A DNA stretch of 64,000 bases. Origin: Kordiimonadaceae bacterium UBA4441 (GTDB taxonomy: Bacteria > Pseudomonadota > Alphaproteobacteria > Sphingomonadales > Emcibacteraceae). Both the position numbers and the translations under genes were made by a program. The stretch spans positions 119,265-183,264 of the forward strand of contig DGPL01000020.1 in NCBI GenBank assembly GCA_002390425.1, read 5' to 3'. Under the pieces are notes generated by a model, which was given only the letters and a program-made list of their open reading frames with translations, was not told the DNA's origin and ran no database searches. This document shows, piece by piece, positions 58,565 through 64,000 of this stretch. Position 1 is the first letter of the stretch. Every line of letters begins with the position of its first letter.

Positions 58565-59257
58565 CTAGAAATACGCTGCTACACTAAATAGAACACCACT
58601 ATCTGATCTTTGGCCTAGATTATTTTTATTTGTATCAACATAGGCTATACCAAGTTCGAAATTTTCAAAACTGACACTTGTCCCAATTTTCCAATCAACT
58701 TTTTTGCTGCCGCCAATTGCACCATCTTCGAAGCCAAGATGCAGATCAATACTAAAAGGCGTATCAGGTACGTAAAACTTTGTATCATTATAAAGATAAA
58801 TATTATCATTATCGCCCAAATTACCTTGGTTAGGCATATACGCAAGCCCCACAGAGCTTGTTAGTAATCCAAAGTCTATACCAATTGAACCGTATGTTTC
58901 AATATGGTTTACGTTACTTCCGCCAGGGAAAAGATAGGCTGTTGCACCAAAATCATAAATAAATCCCTTGGCTTCACCACTATATCCAAGATAAAGATTT
59001 GCTTCTGCGTCAGCGCCATTAAATCCATCAACATTTGATGCCCAAACGCCTGTATAGAGACCTGTATCAGAATAAAAATCAACACCACCCTGTACGGCAA
59101 AATCATTACTTGTTCTGGAAACACCACGAAAACGATAATCGCTAATTAATTTCGCATTTGCCTCGAAATCACCTTTAAAGATATTTGACTGCGCATTTGA
59201 AATTTGCGCGCAAAGAAACAAGCTTAAAAAAGCCGCAATAATATTTCTAATATTCAT
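58565..59257 (-). CDS. TorF family putative porin (TIGR02001-like)
   Basis: A 230-residue exported protein: signal peptide of about 22 residues (NIIAAFLSLFLCAQISNA), then a beta-rich sequence of alternating aromatic and polar residues starting KLISDYRFRGVSRTSNDFAVQGGVDF, the hallmark of this family, and ending in a C-terminal Phe (LFSVAAYF) as in outer-membrane barrels. The family is annotated as outer-membrane proteins of unknown function. It lies 11 bp downstream of the M23 peptidase gene on the same strand. Confidence 0.82.
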   Translation of the reverse strand: MNIRNIIAAFLSLFLCAQISNAQSNIFKGDFEANAKLISDYRFRGVSRTSNDFAVQGGVDFYSDTGLYTGVWASNVDGFNGADAEANLYLGYSGEAKGFIYDFGATAYLFPGGSNVNHIETYGSIGIDFGLLTSSVGLAYMPNQGNLGDNDNIYLYNDTKFYVPDTPFSIDLHLGFEDGAIGGSKKVDWKIGTSVSFENFELGIAYVDTNKNNLGQRSDSGVLFSVAAYF

Positions 59258-59268
59258 TTTATTACCTT

Positions 59269-60075
59269 TTATTCAATCCCTAGCGCGATACCGGCATTCA
59301 ACCTCTCGCCGAACCAATTCATACCCCAATGTAGATGTGGCCCGGTGGCTCGACCCGTCATTCCTACTGTACCAATTGGATCACCTTGTTTCACAATTTG
59401 CCCTTCTTTAGCAATAGTTTTTTCCATATGGGCATATACGCTACTAATTCCATGGCCATGATCTATGACCATTGTATTACCCGTTAAATATTGATCACTA
59501 ACGAGCGTCACTTTACCACCTAATGGTGCCACAATTAAGGCACCCTGCCCCGGCGCAATATCAAGTCCAGTATGCATACTTCCAAGTTTTCCATTATAGA
59601 CGCGGTGATTACCAAATCGACCACTAATTCTACCCTCCACGGGCCAAATCATTTCCTCACGAAAGTTTTGAAGATCACTATCTAATGTACGAATCTTTCG
59701 TACTTCCGCAGCATCCGTTCGAATACGCTCAAGAACTTCTTTTGGTGGGGTAACATATTTTGGTGGTAAACCCTTTATTTGCTCAACATCATAATCGTAT
59801 GGTTTAACAGGTAAATGATACATTGTATGACCACCAGCTTTATGATCAACGCGAATATTGGCCTGCGATTTATACTTAGGCCCAAGGCCAAATACAAAAA
59901 ATCCGTCTTCAGAAACTTTTACTCTTTTACCATGAAACGTGACTTTATCCCCTATAGCTATTTTTCCGACATAAAAACCTCCTTGCTTCAGTGGTTCAGG
60001 AATGCCTAGATCGTTTTCTGCGAAGGAAATCTGAATTGATAATATAAAAAATAATATTGCGCTTAAAACTTTCAT
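59269..60075 (-). CDS. M23 family (LytM-type) metallopeptidase
   Basis: A 268-residue exported protein with a signal peptide (VLSAILFFILSIQISFA), an N-terminal beta domain and a C-terminal peptidase domain. Zinc ligands are in MHTGLDIAPGQG (His and Asp) and in the HLHWGM motif; HGHGISSVYAHM carries the catalytic His. All active-site residues are present, so it is probably a real peptidoglycan endopeptidase and not an EnvC-like degenerate activator. Its start overlaps the xseA stop by 4 bp. Confidence 0.9.
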   Translation of the reverse strand: MKVLSAILFFILSIQISFAENDLGIPEPLKQGGFYVGKIAIGDKVTFHGKRVKVSEDGFFVFGLGPKYKSQANIRVDHKAGGHTMYHLPVKPYDYDVEQIKGLPPKYVTPPKEVLERIRTDAAEVRKIRTLDSDLQNFREEMIWPVEGRISGRFGNHRVYNGKLGSMHTGLDIAPGQGALIVAPLGGKVTLVSDQYLTGNTMVIDHGHGISSVYAHMEKTIAKEGQIVKQGDPIGTVGMTGRATGPHLHWGMNWFGERLNAGIALGIE

Positions 60076-61496
60076 AACAACGTGCCTTGCTCAGGTTTAT
60101 CCTGCTTCTTCTTTTGCTTCAGTTTAGGTTTCCTTGTCCTAACGGCATCAATAATGCCATCTCGCAATTCAATTCCTAAAGTCGCCCCATTGGCAATTTT
60201 TTGTCCGTCACTAATCGCCTTACCTTTATCATCGCGAATAACAGCGAAGCCACGCTCAAGAACCTTATGATAACTTAAACTTTCAAGTAACCTTGCCGGA
60301 CTATCAAACTCAGCATGCGTCTTCGTTAATTTTGTATCTATCGCTCTTGTCATCCTATCACTTAAAATATCAAATTGATCATTCGACCTTCTAACCTCAG
60401 CCAATATGCTTTCATGGCGTAACGAACGGCTTAAGCCCTCTAAACGAACGGCATGTCGTTCTACACCGACTTTTAATGCGCGCGGCAAACGTTCGCTTAA
60501 TTCATCGAAGCGTTGAGAAGAAAGCGCCAAAAGTTCGGCGGGTTTAGGTAAGCCCCGACCTAATCCTTCAACGCGTTCTTTAAGTTCATTTATAAGACGC
60601 CTTGTGGCTTTTTCATGACGAGTTACAAGATCACGAACAGTATAAATCAAATCATCACGAACAGGCACTGCCTTTTCTGCTGCAGCGGTTGGCGTTGGTG
60701 AGCGAAAATCAGACACAAAATCAATAAGTGTCGTATCCGTTTCATGGCCAACCGCTGAAATCAACGGTATTTTTGAACGAGAGACGGCTCGAATAACGTC
60801 TTCTTCATTAAAACACCATAGGTCTTCAAGGCTACCTCCGCCGCGCGCAACAATTAATGTATCTGGTCGCGGTATATCGCCCCCTTCTTCAAGCACATTA
60901 AAACCATCAATTGCTTCTGCAATTTGTTTTGATGCTCCTTCGCCCTGAACCAAGACCGGCCATACCAATACATGTCTTGGAAAACGGTCCGCAAGACGGT
61001 GTAAAATATCTCTAATGACTGAACCCGTTGGCGACGTCACGACACCGATCACTTTGGGTAAATAGGGAATAAGTAATTTTCGCGAAGGGTCGAACAAACC
61101 TTCGGCAGCCATTTCTTTTTTACGCTTTTCAAGAAGTGCCATTAGCGCCCCTTCACCGGCGACTTCCATTTTATCGATTACGATTTGATATTTTGAACGC
61201 CCGGGATAGGTGGTAAGCTTTCCTGCTACTAAAACCTCAAGGCCATCTTCAGGGCGAAAATTTAATTTACCAGCAACACCCTTCCACATAACTCCATCTA
61301 GAACCGACTTATCATCTTTTAAGGCTAAATAGACATGACCACTCGCCGCACGCTTACATCCTGATATTTCTCCCCTGATTCTCACATACCCGAATTGATC
61401 TTCGACGGTTCTTTTCAGTGCTAGGCTGACCTCAGTCACTGAGTACTCATGCGCATTCGTCGGGGAATTATTTGAAGTATAAGGATAATCTGTCAT
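60072..61496 (-). CDS. xseA: Exodeoxyribonuclease VII large subunit
   Basis: Single-strand DNA exonuclease subunit, 474 residues. It has the N-terminal OB fold (VRIRGEISGCKRAASGHVYLALKDD), the catalytic core (VITSPTGSVIRDILHRL-like wording, VARGGGSLEDLWCFNEE, ISAVGHETDTTLIDFV, RSPTPTAAAE), a coiled-coil region at about 280-390 and a basic C-terminal tail. It overlaps the M23 peptidase gene by 4 bp and is divergent from purD. The small subunit xseB is not in the window. Confidence 0.95.
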   Translation of the reverse strand: MTDYPYTSNNSPTNAHEYSVTEVSLALKRTVEDQFGYVRIRGEISGCKRAASGHVYLALKDDKSVLDGVMWKGVAGKLNFRPEDGLEVLVAGKLTTYPGRSKYQIVIDKMEVAGEGALMALLEKRKKEMAAEGLFDPSRKLLIPYLPKVIGVVTSPTGSVIRDILHRLADRFPRHVLVWPVLVQGEGASKQIAEAIDGFNVLEEGGDIPRPDTLIVARGGGSLEDLWCFNEEDVIRAVSRSKIPLISAVGHETDTTLIDFVSDFRSPTPTAAAEKAVPVRDDLIYTVRDLVTRHEKATRRLINELKERVEGLGRGLPKPAELLALSSQRFDELSERLPRALKVGVERHAVRLEGLSRSLRHESILAEVRRSNDQFDILSDRMTRAIDTKLTKTHAEFDSPARLLESLSYHKVLERGFAVIRDDKGKAISDGQKIANGATLGIELRDGIIDAVRTRKPKLKQKKKQDKPEQGTLL

Positions 61497-61590
61497 TTAT
61501 TTTTATTTTACATTTTTTCAGGGTTTGTCATCTTGCTTCTTATTCGCGCTATGATACAAGAGAGAAAACAAATTAAAAAGGAAATAGCGC

Positions 61591-62868
61591 ATGAATATTT
61601 TGGTTATTGGCTCTGGAGGTCGCGAACATTCATTAACATGGAAAATTGCGCAGTCTCCTCTTTGTGATGACCTATATGTTGCTCCCGGCAATGGGGGCAT
61701 GGGCGACATCGCAACGTGCGTTCCTTTAAATGACAATAATCATGATGAAGTTATTTCATTTTGCCGGGAAAAAAATATTGAATTTGTAGTAATCGGTCCT
61801 GAAGCGCCGCTCGTTAGAGGATTATCAGACCGCTTAACATCGGAAGGCATCAAAACATTTGGCCCGAGTGCTGCCGCATCTGTTTTGGAAGGATCAAAAG
61901 GTTTCACAAAAGATCTTTGTGCCAAATACAATATTCCAACAGCCGCATATGGCCGATTTAACGATTCCGCTTCTGCAAAAGAGTTTACCGCAAAGCAGAA
62001 TATTCCAGTGGTAATTAAAGCCGACGGCTTAGCTGCTGGTAAAGGGGTAATTATCGCTGAAACTATGGACGAAGCATTTGATGCCATTGATGATATTTTG
62101 GGTGGTCAATTTGGCGAAGCTGGCGCCGAACTTGTTGTTGAAGAATTTTTATCAGGTGAAGAAGCAAGCTTCTTTGTACTTTGTGACGGAGAAAATATTC
62201 TTCCCTTTGGCACAGCACAAGATCATAAAAGAGTAGGTGAAGGAGATACCGGACCTAATACGGGCGGTATGGGCGCCTACTCCCCTGCGCCAATGATGGA
62301 CGATAATATGATCAAGCGAACTATTGATGAAATTATCATGCCAACCGTTAAAGGTATGAGCGCAGAGGGAGCACCATTTAAGGGAGTGTTTTTTGCCGGC
62401 TTAATGATCACCGATAAAGGGCCGGAACTGATAGAATATAATGTCCGCTTTGGTGATCCTGAATGCCAAACACTTATGATGCGTCTTGATAGTGATATTG
62501 TACCTGCCCTTATGGCTTGTTCTGATGGAACGCTTGATCAAATTGACATAAAATGGAAGCAGCAATCGGCCATGAATGTTGTAATGGCCGCAAATGGTTA
62601 TCCCGGATCATATGAGAAAAATACTGTGATCAAGAACCTCGTTGAAGCCGAATCATCAGATAAAGTTGTTATTTTCCATGCAGGGACTAAAAAGGACGGA
62701 GAACAAATACTCGCTACAGGGGGGCGTGTTCTTAATGTAACCGCACTAGATAATTCTGTGACTGACGCAAAAAAGACAGCTTATGATGCGCTTGATAAAA
62801 TTGATTGGCCCTATGGTTTCTGCCGTAGAGATATAGGTTGGCGTGCGATAGAGCGGGAACAAAAATAA
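61591..62868 (+). CDS. purD: Phosphoribosylamine-glycine ligase
   Basis: Second step of purine synthesis, ATP-grasp enzyme of 425 residues. Motifs are ILVIGSGGREHSLTWKI at the start, GPEAPLVRGLSD, VIKADGLAAGKGVIIA, QDHKRVGEGDTGPNTGGMGAYSP and EYNVRFGDPECQ. AAGGA lies ten bases before the ATG. xseA-purD as a divergent pair is common in Alphaproteobacteria. It uses glycine and so connects with the gcv genes in this window. Confidence 0.97.
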   Translation: MNILVIGSGGREHSLTWKIAQSPLCDDLYVAPGNGGMGDIATCVPLNDNNHDEVISFCREKNIEFVVIGPEAPLVRGLSDRLTSEGIKTFGPSAAASVLEGSKGFTKDLCAKYNIPTAAYGRFNDSASAKEFTAKQNIPVVIKADGLAAGKGVIIAETMDEAFDAIDDILGGQFGEAGAELVVEEFLSGEEASFFVLCDGENILPFGTAQDHKRVGEGDTGPNTGGMGAYSPAPMMDDNMIKRTIDEIIMPTVKGMSAEGAPFKGVFFAGLMITDKGPELIEYNVRFGDPECQTLMMRLDSDIVPALMACSDGTLDQIDIKWKQQSAMNVVMAANGYPGSYEKNTVIKNLVEAESSDKVVIFHAGTKKDGEQILATGGRVLNVTALDNSVTDAKKTAYDALDKIDWPYGFCRRDIGWRAIEREQK

Positions 62869-62992
62869 TCTTATTGAAAACTGTCACAAAAGTTTAATAT
62901 TTATTTGATTTCAAAACGACATCACATTTGTAACATAACTTTAAATATACAATTATTGTGAACCCCACTCGGCTTAAACTCTGGACTAAAAA

Positions 62993-64000
62993 ATGATAGA
63001 TGCACCCGAAAATGTGACGGATTCTAATAATACTTTCAAAACGGTTATTCAATGGCTAACTATTGCCGTTTTGGTTTATTTATTAATCAGTTCTGTTGGC
63101 ATGATTGGGGCCGGTTTTAAAGGGGCCACCAAAGGTCAAGCGAGCGATTTATTCCAGTTTGCTACCAATCCTTTCACGGGCCTTATTATCGGTATTCTGG
63201 CGACGGCGATGATACAGTCATCTTCAACGGTTACGTCGATTATTGTTGGACTTGTAGCAGGCGGGCTTCCCGTTGAGACGGCGGTTCCTATGATTATGGG
63301 GGCTAATATCGGAACGACAATAACCAACACGATTGTAAGCTTGGGTCACGTCAGAAAGAAAAAAGAATTCAGACGTGCTTTTGCCTCTGCAACCGTTCAT
63401 GATTTTTTCAATGTGATGGCTGTGGCTATATTTTTGCCGATAGAAATATTTTTCCATCCACTTTCTAAAGTCGGTGGTTATTTTGCTGAAATGTTCGTCG
63501 GTGGCGAAAATATGAGTGTTAAAGGACTTAACTTTATTAAGCCCGCAACCAAACCGGTCATTGATTTATTTACCAACATTTCAAACGCTATCTCTGAAAA
63601 TATAGCCTATTACCTGCTGATTGTATTTGGCATTGGAATTATATTTCTCGCGATTACGGTCATTGGAAAGCTATTAAAGAAGTTAATGGTAGGCCGTGCG
63701 AAAGTCATCATGCACAACGCAATTGGTAAGGGGCCTGTTACCGGAATTTTTTCAGGTGCGGTTATAACCGTTCTTGTTCAATCCTCTTCTACAACCACGA
63801 GCTTAATGGTTCCATTGGCGGGAACGGGTGTGTTTCGATTGAAGCAGATATATCCATTTACACTAGGGGCCAACATTGGCACGACGATCACAGCACTTCT
63901 TGCCGCGACGGCGATCTCCGGTGAGACAGCCGTTTTTGCCTTGCAAATTGCACTGGTTCATTTGATCTATAACACGAGTGCCGTATTGCTGATTTATGGA
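62993..64000 (+). CDS. Na/Pi cotransporter family protein (3' end cut by window edge)
   Basis: 336 codons from the ATG at 62993, open to the window end. The two inverted half-repeats of the NptA/PhoU-associated Na+/phosphate cotransporter family are both visible: MIQSSSTVTS and MGANIGTTITNT in the first, VQSSSTTTSLMV and GANIGTTITALLAA in the second, with hydrophobic helices throughout. Homologs often end in a PhoU-like helical domain, which would lie beyond the edge. The upstream gap of 124 bp contains a CTGTCAC half-site that could be part of a PhoB box. Confidence 0.9.
   Translation, partial: MIDAPENVTDSNNTFKTVIQWLTIAVLVYLLISSVGMIGAGFKGATKGQASDLFQFATNPFTGLIIGILATAMIQSSSTVTSIIVGLVAGGLPVETAVPMIMGANIGTTITNTIVSLGHVRKKKEFRRAFASATVHDFFNVMAVAIFLPIEIFFHPLSKVGGYFAEMFVGGENMSVKGLNFIKPATKPVIDLFTNISNAISENIAYYLLIVFGIGIIFLAITVIGKLLKKLMVGRAKVIMHNAIGKGPVTGIFSGAVITVLVQSSSTTTSLMVPLAGTGVFRLKQIYPFTLGANIGTTITALLAATAISGETAVFALQIALVHLIYNTSAVLLIYG

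Overview
This is about 64 kb of ordinary, AT-rich (roughly 40% GC by eye) alphaproteobacterial core chromosome. Gene order points to the class: mutY-dciA-dsbA, the cox cluster next to tldD and thrC/M16 peptidase, FYDLN-type protein/tRNA-Ala/aroA-cmk-rpsA-ihfB, trpF-trpB-trpA-accD-folC, ispH-thrB-rnhA and ubiA/rsmE/gshA are all arrangements I associate with Alphaproteobacteria. TonB-dependent uptake, a TorF-type porin, a membrane pyrophosphatase and low GC suggest an aquatic aerobic heterotroph, perhaps near Kordiimonadales/Emcibacterales; the order-level guess is weak. I see no prophage, IS element, CRISPR array, plasmid function or defence island.

Layout. 1-4 kb: DsbA-like lipoprotein (cut by the left edge) and DciA on minus; mutY followed by a tightly packed GGCT-like/GST/GFA set on plus. 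4-12.5 kb, minus: coxB-coxA-ctaB-(39-aa CoxF-like)-ctaG-coxC, then SURF1, thrC and an M16 peptidase. 12.8-15.7 kb: tldD, a broken formyltransferase gene, tRNA-Ala(GGC) and an FYDLN-type protein. 15.8-28.2 kb, plus: aroA-cmk, rpsA, ihfB-lapA-pyrF-trpFBA-accD-folC, thiE, a GST and a DUF3775-like gene. 28-31 kb: nfeD/qmcA and a PutP-type symporter (minus), then yqgE. 32-35 kb: a large TonB-dependent receptor. 35-40 kb, minus: ankyrin protein, rnhA, thrB, ispH, sppA. 40-45 kb: tandem glycine riboswitch and gcvT-gcvH-gcvPA-gcvPB. 45-48 kb: cupin thiol-dioxygenase-like protein, serine hydrolase, M28 peptidase with Fn3 domain. 48-54 kb: gshA, aspartic protease, rsmE, ubiA, hppA. 54-58 kb: ppa, ubiD, pmbA(tldE), a crotonase gene interrupted by one stop codon. 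58.5-64 kb: TorF-family protein, M23 peptidase, xseA, purD, and an Na/Pi cotransporter cut by the right edge.

Functionally the genes cover terminal oxidase assembly, aromatic amino acid, threonine, folate and ubiquinone synthesis, glutathione synthesis and use, glycine cleavage and pyrophosphate hydrolysis. I did not find a convincing undescribed system. The items most worth a second look are two genes broken by small lesions, a duplicated histone-H1-like tail on ribosomal protein S1, a three-gene glutathione-themed run behind mutY, short proteins in the cox region, and operator-like palindromes before the TonB receptor and between hppA and ppa.
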